Assembly: GCF_932526225.1 (NCBI RefSeq)
Contig: NC_064041.1
Span: 10,210,813-10,274,812 of the forward strand
Length of the DNA stretch: 64,000 bases
Source of the DNA: Nematostella vectensis
Lineage: Eukaryota; Cnidaria; Anthozoa; Actiniaria; Edwardsiidae
Reading direction: 5' to 3'
Shown here: in pieces, positions 14,201 to 23,511 of the stretch
Layout of the letters: every line of letters begins with the position of its first letter
Position numbering within the stretch: position 1 is the first letter of the stretch
Made by a program: the position numbers and the translations under genes
The notes under the pieces: generated by a model
The model's input: only the letters and a program-made list of their open reading frames with translations
What the model was told of the DNA's origin: nothing
The model's database searches: none

Positions 14201-17200
14201 TGTTGCAATTATATTCCACCCTTGGCACAATCATATCTCATACCGTCCCCTTATAAACTCCTTCCCCCCTGACGGGATTCATGATATTCTCGCTTTTTCA
14301 GGCTCATATGGTCTCCTACCAGTGCAGTCCTCTCTCCACCCCTGACGGGATCGTCGCCACGTTTCGTCAATGTCGCCGTCTCCAGGAGAACAATCCAGGG
14401 GGACAGTTTGCCTCCGTAGTTGTTCTAGATGAGGTTGGGCTGGCGGAAGACTCCCCCCTGATGCCCCTCAAGACCCTGCACCCCCTGCTTGAAGATGGTG
14501 TGACGTCATCTGATGACGTAATCGACGCTGACGAGACGCCGACGCGCGTGGCGTTTGTCGGTATTTCCAATTGGTCGCTAGACCCAGCCAAAATGAACCG
14601 CGGGCTCATGCTGCTGAGGGATGAACCGAGCGAGGAGGAACTTGTGGACAGCGCCAGGTAAGCCCATAGTACAGGTCAGCATGTTAGGTCACGTGTCAAA
14701 TCGCATTTTCCGGTCCACTACCTTTCCCTCATACAGACACGCGGCACTCTTAAACCCGTTTTCTCGTTTCGAACCTTTTCATGTCCTCGTAACAGTTGGG
14801 TAATTACAGGCGTCTAACAAGGTGTGGTGGTGAGGGGCACGCGTATCCCCACCCCCCGACCAGAACTAGTCTTACTAGGAAACTTTTCCAGCGGCTCTTT
14901 CGCGGGGCCCGAATGCCCGCAAAGTATGCTCGATCTTCGAGCATGCCCCCCGACCACTCAAAAGCGCTCTTTCTTTGCTTCCGCACCCCCGCTCCCTTAG
15001 TAAGTCACGTTGCTGCATTTTTATTGACTAAAGCCACACGTACCTACATAAATTGGAAATTGAAAAAAAAAACATTCATTCACTAAAAAAATCATTTACT
15101 AAAAAAACATTCATGCAAACTGGAAAGAGCCCTGAATGTTCTTTTATATTCCAAGATGCAAGTTCTTTGAGTATGATAATGTTTATTAAACAGGGGAATT
15201 TGTGCCGAAGACCCGACCGTGCAAAGACTCATCGATCCACTGCTTGAAGATCTGGCTGCCGGATACTCTACGCTGTACCGACACCAGAAAGGCTTTAAGT
15301 CGCTGCTTGAGTCCAAGAGAGACGAGTTTTTTGGCCTGCGTGACTTTTACAGGTAAATTAATGTTTTGAATAAATTGCGTTTTATCTATTTTGAGTTCGT
15401 AAACTATTAATTGCACTGACGCTTCACCGTGTAAGGCATCATGGTTTCAACGAGCATTATAAAGAGTTTACGTTTGCATTTCACGATAGTAGTATGGTCA
15501 CACATTGAATGTCCACACAAAAAAGGGTCACTCCCCATGCGCGCTCACTTCTATATTCCACTTACAGCCTGGTGAAGATGATTTACAAGATGGCCGAGCA
15601 GAGCAGAGCTGAACCATCCTGGAACGACATCAAGCATGCGATTCTTAGAAACTTTGGCGGCTTGGACGAGATCGATGCTGTCAAGATATTCCAAGAACAA
15701 CTGCGAAATTCAGTCCTTGATATCACGACAGATGTAAGTTAACTCAAACTTTAAATGTGCAATTAAGCCCTTTTACCATACCCACACTCGGTGTTTACTC
15801 CGAGTAAATGCCTGCGGGTGTGCGGGCAGGCTGATGTTTACATTATCCCAATACAATTGACTACCTCGCTGTTTTGTTGATTGGATTCTTAGGAGGCCTC
15901 GCCGGTGAATCCGATAGATTTAATCAAGGCGAGTCTGGACAGAAGAAATGCCATTGGGTGAGTGCTCGTAGAAGACTGGCAGTAAGCTAAAGTTGCCGAT
16001 TGATCCACATTCTCCTAAAGTTGCTAAAGCCAACTTAAAGCCGCATTGTCAACAGTTTACTTCCGGAGGTCCGACGGAAACCTCAAGCGTTAGAAGACAA
16101 AAGAATCTACTAAAATCCGAGATATTAAACAGGCCATCCGCTCTAAATTATCAATCACATCCTCAAAAAAACTTTCAATAAACACACTGCTTTTAATATT
16201 TTGAAATATTTTTCGCGTTTTCCGTTAAAGATTGTTACGTAATCGACCGGAAGTAAACTGGTGACAATGCGGCTTTAAGTTTATATCATCAACGCAATCA
16301 TCGTGGTCATCGTCAAAATAATCATCGCTCCAATCATTTTTTCATCATCATCGCCACCATCATCTCTGCCATTACTTCCATAATCAAAATGATCATAACC
16401 ACAATTACCAAAACCAGGGTCATTATCGTCATCATCATCACCATCGTAATAACTAGAGTCAATAAAATAACCATAGCCGCAATCATTTTCATCAGTATCA
16501 TAATCATCACCACCGCCACTATCATCATCATCGTCATAATCACCATCTTCGTCGTCGCCACCATGACCACTATCGTCACCATTACCATCATGATAAGTCA
16601 TCACCATCATAATCACGACCATTATCATTATCATCACCATCATAATAACTATTCTCACCATTGTCGTCATCATGTTAATCAACATTTGTTTGTTCCCAGT
16701 GAGACACGCTACCTTCTTGTGCTGACTGAGAACTACTCCGCCCTGCCCATCGTGGAGAGTGAGCTCAAGGACGAGGAGTACGTGGTCATATTCGGCAGCA
16801 GCTTCCCCAAGGACCAGGAGTACACGCAGGTTAGCTCACAATGCAGTCATCTCTCCTTGTCAGGTTAGCTCACAATGCAGTCATCTCTCCTTGTCAGGGG
16901 CGAACTGCCTCAGTCCTCGTTATTTAACCCTTACATTTAATTAAGCGGTCCCGGAAACAAGGATATTTATGAAAAATTCCACTGTTTTTATTTTGTTTTG
17001 CTTATTTTTGTGTATGATAGTATTGTATTTTTAAAACGTTTGAATTACTTTAACCGTTATAATTTATTATTACAGCATCTACATGCAGTTCTTACGGGCC
17101 TATTTTTGTGTTGTAGATTTGTCGAAATATCAATCAGATCAAGGTGTGCATGGAGACCGGCCGCACCGTGATCCTCCTAAACCTGGAGAGTCTTTACGAG

Positions 17201-20200
17201 AGCCTGTACGATGCACTCAATCAGGTACGATAATACCAAGACAACAGCCCGAAGACACTCCAACAATTCCACGACAGCACTACGATAGCACCACGACAAC
17301 AATATGAAAACGCCACGACGCAACGAAAGTAACAAAAGTTTGTACGAGTGTTTGCACAGCTAAGTCTGGTACGGTAACACTACTACAACTACCCGGCGAC
17401 ACTCCGACAATACGGCGATTACACCACGAAAGCACTACCATAGCATGGAAACACTCCGATAAAATCACGGAGACACTACGATAAAATTACGGAGACACTA
17501 CGATAAAATCACGGAGACACTACAACCTCATTACGCGTTACCAGTCTTTATGAGAGCTTGTCGGCAAGGTACGACAAAACCGCGATAACACCACGACAAC
17601 AGACCGACGACAATTCGAGGATAACACTATATACGATAACCATGAAACTGGCTAGAACGTGGTATAATTTAAATTCTAACCCAACCCAATTTTAATTGTT
17701 TCAGTACTACGTGTACTGCGCGGATCAAAAGTACGTGGACTTGGGACTCGGAAGCCATCGCGTCAAGTGCAGGGTGGATGACACGTTCAGGTGAAAACAG
17801 TCTCTTCCTTGTATATTAAATATTTCTTTTATCAGCTGCATAACCAACGTCATCGTCATCCAAACACACTTTTCAAAAGCGACAAAATTATAGTTATATC
17901 CTGTGTCACGAGAAATGGAAAAAGTTTCACTTTCTCATGTGTAAACTTTTGTCTCGTTAGGTTGATTGTCATCGCCGAGAAAGACGTCGTCTACGAGAAG
18001 TTTCCTATTCCTCTCATTAACCGACTCGAGAAGCACTATCTCGTCACATCTAAAAGTCTGTCTGCGAAACAGACCGCGCTGGCAACCAGACTAAAAGCCT
18101 GGGTTGAGGATTTTGCGACCGTGCAATACCAGCGCCACGAGCAGAACAAACTGTAAGGGTCAACTCTTTAGAGTGTCTCGCGGGGGACTTAGCGCGGAGG
18201 GATTATGCAAAGTCGTCATTCAGGATGGATGATGCCTTGGGGGGATGGGTGGAGCAAACAAGGAAACATGGAAGGACGTAGTTGAGCAAAAGTGATACCT
18301 AAGGAGGGAGGGGTGGAGTTAAGTGAAGAGTTCTGTAAAAGCAATAACTCAGGAGGAAGTGGTGGGGGAAGAGCGATGCCGTTGAATAAAGGAGGAGCAT
18401 TAGCATCCCTAATGCCTGGTGCACACTAGTGACATAACGACATGGGCGCGCGCACATATTTAGCCCGACATAACGGCATGGACATAATTAAATAAAAGAA
18501 AAAAAAATGTTTTTTCTTATGTCGTTATGTCCATGTCGTTATCTCGGGCTCATGTCAAAATGTCGAACCATTCACACTTGAAAATACGAACATAAGAGTG
18601 CGCGCACCCATGTTGTGATGTCCCTAGTGTGCACCAGGCATTATGCATCTGGGGTGATACCAATAATAATTCAGAATGGGGAGGTATCATAAAAAACGTT
18701 AAGGAGAGATTGGTGGATTTGGAGCTGTACCTGAAAGGCGCATTTGGTCGAGTACCTTCGTTGGATTTTGCTCCGAGACTTTTCATAAATTTCAATATTA
18801 TTATTATAATAAATTTCAATATTATTATTATAATCGACAACCTACATTATTTGATTAATCAAAATCGTTTAAGTTTAAACTACATTGCATTTAATATATC
18901 ATGCCTGCTAATTATAAGACTTCAAACAATGCAAAAGTAGAAAATGTAATTCCTTTAAGGATTTGAAATATGTTTAAAATTTGGATTTTTTAATTGTAGG
19001 ACGTTTAAGGTCGGTGACGTGTTCGTTGGTTTCCATGACGACACTGTAGCCTCGGTGGTGCTGCAAATGTGTACGAAGCTTGGCGACGAGGACGCATGCG
19101 CACAGAGCGAAGACGAGGACAACGCGGTGGCAAATGCCGTAAGATATCAAAATTATTACTTATTTGAAACCTATAAAATGGAACATGTGAAGACAATTAT
19201 TACTTATTTGAAACCTTTAAAATAGAACATGTGAAGACAATTTTAAACATAATTTACGGTTGATAACAAGAAAGAAAAGATGCTTTTTATAAAGGTTTGG
19301 TGCATTGAATACTGTAATTACAGCATGAGCTTTTATGTTGTGTTCAGCTTTGATTGTAATAGTCGGCAAACATTTCTGACAAATGTTCGGTGTATATGAA
19401 AAAATATTAAGAACCAACTAAGAACCTAAAAAAACCCTTGAAAAATATTATACTCAGGTGTTTAAGGTACAGAAATATACAGAAATCTGTGATTGACATC
19501 TTCGTCTTTGATTGACAGGTCCTTGACAGGTGCAAATCTGTGCTTCTGCAGTGTGCCACTCCGGACGCCCTGGCCCGGTTGTTCCGGACAAATCTCCGAA
19601 ACGAAGCTGATAAGCTGTGGTTGGAGTACTTCAGCGAGCAACCGCACACATGTCTGTCCAAACTGCTGGCCCACCTTATGGCAAGTGGACCGGATGTGAC
19701 GTCATCTAATGGGATGCTAGTGCAGGTAAGAGTAATGAGCGTGGTTATTAGTTGTGCGCTCCTATGGTCCAGCTTGAAGTCTAGCTCAATCGTAGGCCCC
19801 CTTTTGTATTTTTGCGCCCTTAATCCGTTAGTCCAGCGGACACAGTGACTCTTAAAGGGTGGTTACTCAGTACAAGGGTGGTTACTCAATACAAGGGTGT
19901 TTACTCGGTACAAGGGTGGTTACTCAGTACAAGGGTGTTTACTCGGTACAAGGGTGGTTACTCAGTACAAGGGTGGTTACTGGGTCATCGTTTGCTCCAG
20001 TTCTTAGTTTGAATACTGATGTTGAAGTTCAACCCTACCATGTAAGGTGTTGGGTCATCGTTTGCTCCAGTTCTTAGTTTGAATACTGATGTTGAAGTTC
20101 AACCCTACCATATAAGGCGTTGGGTCATCGTTTGCCCCAGTTCTTAGTTTGAATACTGATGTTGAAGTTCAACCCTACCATATAAGGCGTTGGATCATCG

Positions 20201-20900
20201 TTTGCTCCAGTTCTTAGTTTGAATACTGATGTTGAAGTTCAACCCTACCATATAAGGCGTTGGGTCATCGTTTGCTCCAGTTCTTAGTTTGAATACTGAT
20301 GTTAAAGTTCAACCCTACCATGTAACGTGTTGGGAAATCTTTTTTCTCCAATTCTTAGTGTGAATACTAAGGTTAAAGTTCAAACCTAGCTAATTAGTTT
20401 TGGTTATCTTGCGTTCAAATGAGCTGCTTTCCAGACGATTTGATTTAAGCTCGAAAGCGAGAATTTTGGCATGTTGGAGTTTGTTTACATCCATCTTGGT
20501 ACCATTTTCATTTAGTTTTTACCAATTACTGCATTTTTACTGCCTTATTTAACCTGGTGTTTAGCCTCGGGGTCTATTGTAAAACGGACAGAACATTTAA
20601 AAACATCGCTAAGCTGCTGCAAATAAACCCCGACCAAAAAAAAAGCATCGCTTTCATTCTCAAATTTCATCCTCTTTAAAACAACCCATATTTACAAGAG
20701 CAAATGCCCAGGTTCAAATACCGCAGCCCTACCTAATCACATATTGGTTACCCTGTGTTCCAGGTATCTACTCATTCCAGGCTCCTCTCGGAGTACGATC
20801 TCCCCGCCGTCTGTGACGCGGTGCAGCTGAAGAGACGGGATGTGGAGTACCTCACGCTGCAGCAGTTCCAGACCGAGCAGCAGTTCTCAAAACGAATCAG
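1..20900 (+). CDS. RNF213: RNF213-like AAA+ region, copy A (31 exons, both ends missing)
   Basis: Exons: 1-94 (cut by the window edge), 193-270, 542-648, 907-1048, 2050-2269, 2788-3049, 3280-3417, 4023-4128, 4541-4703, 5036-5222, 5615-5730, 5848-6042, 6584-6715, 6853-6979, 10781-11016, 11731-11813, 11936-12069, 12193-12267, 12843-13207, 13877-14099, 14302-14657, 15194-15352, 15568-15733, 15893-15957, 16700-16829, 17117-17224, 17705-17790, 17961-18152, 19000-19138, 19519-19725, 20764-20900. About 4,928 nt, all open, same phases as exons 8-38 of copy B. I saw no frameshift or stop. Protein differences from B are confined to the first exons (Glu/Lys and Thr/Ser in exon 8, Ile/Val in exon 10). 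No stalk exons precede it within view and no E3-side exons follow the gap. It is either a truncated tandem paralogue, a paralogue whose end is hidden in the gap, or a redundant allelic contig. Confidence 0.88.
1481..2046 (+). mobile_element. tRNA-derived SINE with expanded A-box/B-box interval, copy A
   Basis: A box TGGCACAGTTGG at 1485-1496 and B box GTTCGATTC at 1790-1798, followed by a tRNA-unrelated body and the tail GAGAGTGATTAGCTACTCC. Between the boxes a 41-bp unit (TCGCTCTGTAGTGCCTGTGC...) is repeated seven times, giving a 305-base interval against 58 in the sister element at 5259. The tail abuts the exon 12 acceptor. Confidence 0.85.
2350..2553. mobile_element. MITE with TTACAGCGC terminal repeats, copy A
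   Basis: About 65-base imperfect terminal inverted repeats: TTACAGCGCGACCAGTAAAC on the left against the reverse complement of GTTTTACTGGATGCGCTGTAA on the right edge. No coding capacity. Intron 12. Confidence 0.8.
2788..3417 (+). CDS. RNF213: Copy A exons 13-14: AAA2 with degenerate P-loop
   Basis: Exons 2788-3049 and 3280-3417, encoding the AGVGKS P-loop (about 2819-2836) and the FNLLVLGVM block. Identical to copy B in every line compared. Followed directly by the TCA microsatellite intron. Confidence 0.9.
3425..3850. repeat. TCA/CCA trinucleotide-rich microsatellite, copy A
   Basis: Interrupted ATC/ACC triplets right after the exon 14 donor. It gives long His/Ile or Asp frames on both strands, which are not genes. 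Confidence 0.95.
4023..6715 (+). CDS. RNF213: Copy A exons 15-20: AAA2 remainder to AAA3 entry
   Basis: Exons 4023-4128, 4541-4703, 5036-5222, 5615-5730, 5848-6042 and 6584-6715. Same motifs as in copy B, including NPSWSELRHF in exon 17 and NMKKILAIHMRFR at the end of exon 20. Exon 17 again follows the 40-bp acceptor repeats, and a short SINE lies in the next intron. No disabling change seen. Confidence 0.9.
4770..5063 (+). repeat. 40-bp decayed repeats of the exon 17 acceptor, copy A
   Basis: About seven diverged units, consensus ATGTCTCGCTAG|GTACTGCG then GGATCGATAACCCCTCGT. The last unit is the real acceptor and first bases of exon 17 (GCTAG|GTACTGTGG). The intron is therefore largely built of copies of its own 3' splice site. 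Confidence 0.85.
5257..5505 (+). mobile_element. tRNA-derived SINE, normal form, copy A
   Basis: A box TGGCGTAGTTGC at 5266, B box GTTCAATTC at 5324, body with TCTCGCCTTTGCTCCGAGG and tail GAGAGTGATTAGCTACTCC. Same family as the element at 1481, without internal expansion. Confidence 0.85.
6853..6979 (+). CDS. RNF213: Copy A exon 21: AAA3 Walker A
   Basis: Encodes GETGCGKT (6878-6901) and ends ATGAAG|GTACAG. Same as copy B. The 3' end of this exon and its donor begin the 69-bp minisatellite, here with five more units than in copy B. Confidence 0.93.
6940..10555 (+). repeat. 69-bp minisatellite at the exon 21 donor, copy A (about 52 units)
   Basis: Unit 69 bases = 23 codons. It contains the 3' end of exon 21 (GACAGAACATGTTACTGATG), AAG and the donor GTACAGGCCC, then intronic TAATCTAGGGAGTGATCACT. 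The exon itself is unit zero: homology reaches back to about AGCGG at 6943. Most units read ACCTGACAG (in-frame TGA); a few near the left end read ACCAGACAG like the exon. Variants (GATAGGTCAC, CTATGGAG, GTCTCATAAT) are clustered, showing block amplification. The last unit decays at about 10520-10555. Confidence 0.97.
10781..12267 (+). CDS. RNF213: Copy A exons 22-25: AAA3 Walker B and sensor region
   Basis: Exons 10781-11016, 11731-11813, 11936-12069 and 12193-12267. The Walker B Asp-Glu of LFFDEAN is at 10886-10891. The 3.8-kb intron before exon 22 is almost entirely the 69-bp minisatellite. Identical to copy B as far as I compared. Confidence 0.92.
11226..11493. mobile_element. MITE with TAGGGACCTTAAG terminal repeats, copy A
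   Basis: Left TAGGGACCTTAAGCAACGAC, right ...GTCGTTTCTTAAGGTCCCTA, flanked on both sides by TTAT as a likely target-site duplication. Non-coding, 268 bases, in the intron after exon 22. Confidence 0.88.
12311..12610. mobile_element. MITE with ACTACAATCC terminal repeats, copy A
   Basis: Left GACTACAATCCCCGCCAAAA and TTTGACCCATTTCG, right TGAATGGGTCAACTAGTTTT and GGCGCGGATTGTAGT, inverted. About 300 bases, non-coding. Confidence 0.8.
12843..13207 (+). CDS. RNF213: Copy A exon 26: linker with Asp-rich insertion
   Basis: Carries the same GAT-repeat acidic insert (12951-13058) as copy B, with no change in repeat length. An allelic or paralogous trinucleotide tract often differs in length, so identity here points to very recent or artefactual duplication. 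Confidence 0.9.
13877..14657 (+). CDS. RNF213: Copy A exons 27-28: AAA4 Walker A and B
   Basis: Exons 13877-14099 and 14302-14657. GKPGSSKS at 14001-14024; Walker B Asp-Glu of VVVLDEVG at 14428-14433. Both catalytic motifs are intact, so if copy A is real its ATPase core could be functional. Confidence 0.93.
15194..18152 (+). CDS. RNF213: Copy A exons 29-35: AAA4 lid to AAA5
   Basis: Exons 15194-15352, 15568-15733, 15893-15957, 16700-16829, 17117-17224, 17705-17790 and 17961-18152. Same blocks and phases as copy B, including IFGSSFPKDQEYTQ and FPIPLINRLEKHY. Confidence 0.92.
16032..16281. mobile_element. MITE with CTTAAAGCCGCATTG terminal repeats, copy A
   Basis: Left CTTAAAGCCGCATTGTCAAC and AGTTTACTTCCGG; right CCGGAAGTAAACTGGTGACA and ATGCGGCTTTAAG. 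About 35-base inverted termini around an AT-rich core, 250 bases. Confidence 0.85.
16284..16680. repeat. ATC-rich microsatellite before exon 32, copy A
   Basis: Interrupted ATCATC/ACC triplets between the MITE and the exon 32 acceptor. Confidence 0.95.
16830..16897 (+). repeat. 34-bp x2 duplication at the exon 32 donor, copy A
   Basis: GTTAGCTCACAATGCAGTCA plus 14 bases, twice in tandem. It starts at the donor CAG|GTTAGC and ends TTGTCAG, so the duplication recreates a second CAG|GTTAGC donor 34 bases downstream. Confidence 0.95.
17440..17580 (+). repeat. 22-bp repeats and decayed exon 33 end, copy A
   Basis: CACTACGATAAAATCACGGAGA about three times. Then, near 17540, AGTCTTTATGAGAGCTTGTC followed by AAGGTACGA resembles the exon 33 end AGTCTTTACGAGAGCCTGTA and its CAGGTACGA donor. 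Copy B counterpart at 55075-55215. Confidence 0.6.
18410..18643. mobile_element. MITE, GCCTGGTGCACACTAG family, copy A
   Basis: Left TAATGCCTGGTGCACACTAG, right CTAGTGTGCACCAGGCATTA, a perfect 20-base inverted pair. Core rich in GACATAACGACAT motifs and a foldback around AAAAAAATGTTTTTT. Same family at 35314 and 60413. Confidence 0.9.
19000..20900 (+). CDS. RNF213: Copy A exons 36-38: last exons before the gap
   Basis: Exons 19000-19138, 19519-19725 and 20764-20900. Exon 38 ends in phase 2 (AG|GTGAAG) and needs a following exon beginning with G. In copy B that exon lies 914 bases on, across the foldback element. In copy A the assembly stops 554 bases after exon 38. Confidence 0.9.
19150..19242 (+). 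repeat. 46-bp x2 tandem duplication after exon 36, copy A
   Basis: ATTATTACTTATTTGAAACC... GAACATGTGAAGACA twice, starting about 12 bases after the exon 36 donor. Purely intronic. Copy B counterpart at 56785-56877. Confidence 0.85.
19854..20393 (+). repeat. 19-bp and 70-bp tandem arrays, copy A
   Basis: Seven copies of AAGGGTGGTTACTCAGTAC (19 bases), followed from 19981 by about six 70-base units starting TGGGTCATCGTTTGCTCCAG, the last diverged. Intron 37. Confidence 0.92.
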
Positions 20901-21391
20901 GTGAAGAAAAGACACTGGTGCTAGTTGTAAGTATATTTTTGTAGCAAACGGCTTCCTTGCATTCTGATTGTATTTCCTTTGGCGTACAAATAACTAAATC
21001 TATCTCAACGTAAGCGTACGGAATTGTGTTTACGCTTTTTCGGTCCTGTTACTCATACTTCATAAGCGCCAATGTAAGTTCTTGAATAGCCTCCTAGAGT
21101 ATATTCTAATTTGGCTTAGCTGGCAAAACTTCTCTGACGAACTTTTCCGTGCAATGACTGGATTCTTTAGTTGGAGGGCTTCAGTGATACGAAGCGAAAA
21201 CAAGATTCAAATCTGTGTTTACCGATCAGACCAAATGAAACTGTGTTTCTTTAAACTCAGAACCGCCTTCTGTTATTTTTGTCTTGCAGCATTGGAGGTA
21301 CTTGGGTACGTTTATCTCCAACAATATTCGTGTTTTTATAATGTTTTGCTGTCTTTCCAATAATGGCTCCCAATTAAAATCCTAAAAGCTA

Positions 21392-21454
21392 TTACTACTT
21401 CAACTGGGTGTATTTACCTTGCTTTCGCTCCTGCGAGCTCTGTCCCTACGCGAT
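21392..21454. mobile_element. Left arm of the foldback element, copy A, cut by the gap
   Basis: Same left arm as at 59027, ending CCCTACGCGAT immediately before the Ns. Confidence 0.9.
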
Positions 21455-21654
21455 NNNNNNNNNNNNNNNNNNNNNNNNNNNNNNNNNNNNNNNNNNNNNN
21501 NNNNNNNNNNNNNNNNNNNNNNNNNNNNNNNNNNNNNNNNNNNNNNNNNNNNNNNNNNNNNNNNNNNNNNNNNNNNNNNNNNNNNNNNNNNNNNNNNNNN
21601 NNNNNNNNNNNNNNNNNNNNNNNNNNNNNNNNNNNNNNNNNNNNNNNNNNNNNN
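21455..21654. other. Assembly gap (200 N)
   Basis: Exactly 200 N, a placeholder size. It begins at the position equivalent to 59090, inside the left arm of the foldback element seen whole in copy B. True size unknown. Confidence 0.99.
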
Positions 21655-23084
21655 AGGGAAATGTACACAAAAGCGGCAGAGAATCTATTTGATAAAATGC
21701 TTTAGCCTGTTAGCTGACTTTTACGGGGCTTTCCTTTTAGTTTCATTGAAGGCAAGAATTTAACTATAAAATCAGTCTGATCTCTGTGTTGCATTCGTTA
21801 ATGGCACACGGTGTCGCAACGTGAGTTAGCCGAAGTCCGGTCAATGAATAACTTGACAATTTGCTTGAGAAACGATAATTTTTGTGTTCCTGCACTTGCA
21901 ACACTTGAAAGCCATTGTGATCCCAATCAATTTCCTCTAATCATCTCCGTCTTAAGCAAGTATTTTTGCCTTTGGAGCTGAACTCAAGATTAGTTTAACA
22001 TCAACAATAGGACACAAAGGACTACTTATCGTTATATAGCCCTCCGGAATTATATGAAATTTGCTATCTAAAATTTGTAATCAGGGAGTAAGAAACTTTA
22101 TTTTAGTTAGCTGAGAGACATGATTGAGTCATTTTTAGTAAATGAAGATAAAACGTATTTCAGAGCTCTACATTTTATTTTCCGTTTAGAGTGTCATTAG
22201 AGCGTACCCTGTGTACCAGAGGCTCCGAGCTTCGCGGTGTTCGTTCCATACTTGAGAATTAAGGTTTTTTTTTAACAAAACGAATAATCATGGAAAAACT
22301 TTGCCAAATTTATGACACTCACCGCATCCGTATAAGAATTGTTGGTTTCACGATGATGACGTTAATCTGTTGGACGTGTATCAAATGGCAAAAAAGCTGT
22401 CCAATGTGTTATTCCTGAATGGCGTTTTTCGCACGTATTTCTTTTGAGGGGATTCCGACCTACCGTTTCAACTTGTAGCTTAATTAACTTTTTATTTGAT
22501 CAGCAAGAAATCCCGAAACTCTGAAAAATAGTAATTTCCGAATAAATTCACTGAAGAGCTGGCAGGCTTGCTATAGTGGTAATACATTTGTTTATTACAC
22601 TTGAACAAGCTTTAATTCGTGACTCTACGTTTTACAATAACCACACAAAGTAGACTGACAAAGTAGTATGAAACTTAAGCGCCTGTTTCAGCTGGAACGG
22701 AAATATAGCAGCCAATCACGTATGATCGGTGTTTATACCTGAGCGGAACCATCTCTTCTAGGCACGTCTTTCGATCTTAGTTAGCTACAGTCGCTGTTTT
22801 CAAACTTAGCATTTTAGCTCCAACAACCGACGCACATCTAAGCCAAGATGTACATACTTTATTAAATTTCTGAGTAGCATGATACCAAAAATCGGACTCA
22901 CTAGACTATACTAGCGGCATTCAAAGACTACAAAGGCCTGCCATTGTGGCTTTCTTTTTATAAACGCGCACAAATATAGACTCACGCACACACAACAAAA
23001 GAAAACCCAGTAAAACCCATAAGTTAAATATTAATATAGTGAAATATTAAAGTAAATATGTCAACCACATCATGGGGTATCGTA
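21655..23084. other. Non-coding sequence after the gap, no feature recognised
   Basis: AT-rich unique-looking DNA. I found no RNF213 block, no long reading frame with plausible splice sites and no clear repeat. If copy A were a complete tandem gene, its E3-side exons should start here or in the gap; they are not visible. Confidence 0.7.
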
Positions 23085-23480
23085 TATCTGTGTTTATTAT
23101 CCGGTATTTTCTACCCGATGCTTTATCCGGTATTTTTTACCCGATGTTTTATCGGGTATTTTTACCCGATGTTTTGGATGTTTTATCGGGTATTTTTACC
23201 CGATGTTTTATCGGGTATTTTTACCCGATGTTTTATCGGGTATTTTTACCCGATATTTTATCGGGTATTTTTACCCGATGTTTTATCAGGTATTTTTACC
23301 CGATGTTTTTACCCGATGTTTTATCGGGTAATTTACCCGATATTTATTATCGGGTTTTTACCCGATGTTTTGTATCTACCCGATAACCGGGTACGGGTTG
23401 GTTTTCTTATCGGGTATTTTCATTTACCCGTTGTTTTACCGCCATGGCCCTAAAGCTCATCGGGTATTTTCAGTTACCGG
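23085..23480 (+). repeat. 25-bp hairpin repeats
   Basis: Unit TTTTATCGGGTATTTTTACC CGATG. CGGGTA and TACCCG are inverted around TTTT, so every unit can fold into a short hairpin. About a dozen units with ragged ends; a GCCATGGCCCTAAAGCTCA stretch is duplicated at the right end. Confidence 0.9.
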
Positions 23481-23511
23481 TGTTTTACCACCATGGCCCT
23501 AAAGCTCAATT

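Larger units (their letters stand above)
1..21454 (+). repeat. Segmental duplicate, copy A (partner 37981-59089)
   Basis: Direct orientation, offset 37980 before the 69-bp array and 37635 after it. Roughly 2% differences up to position 1790, then no substitution seen in any line compared. The only other differences are two extra 69-bp units near 8090-8230 and three extra near 9770-9990 in copy A, 345 bases in all. The left limit of homology could extend beyond the window; the right limit is the N gap. Confidence 0.97.

Noticed and set aside
20573-20635. Short inverted pair CTCGGGGTCTATT / AATAAACCCCGAC
   Set aside because: Only about 13 bases each arm with a short loop; too weak to call an element.
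1-20900. Copy A as a pseudogene
   Set aside because: I found no stop, frameshift or broken splice site in its 31 exons; incompleteness is explained by the window edge and the gap.
23058-23453. Tyr/Phe/Pro-rich frames of 104-131 codons
   Set aside because: Translation of the 25-bp hairpin repeat; no independent coding evidence.
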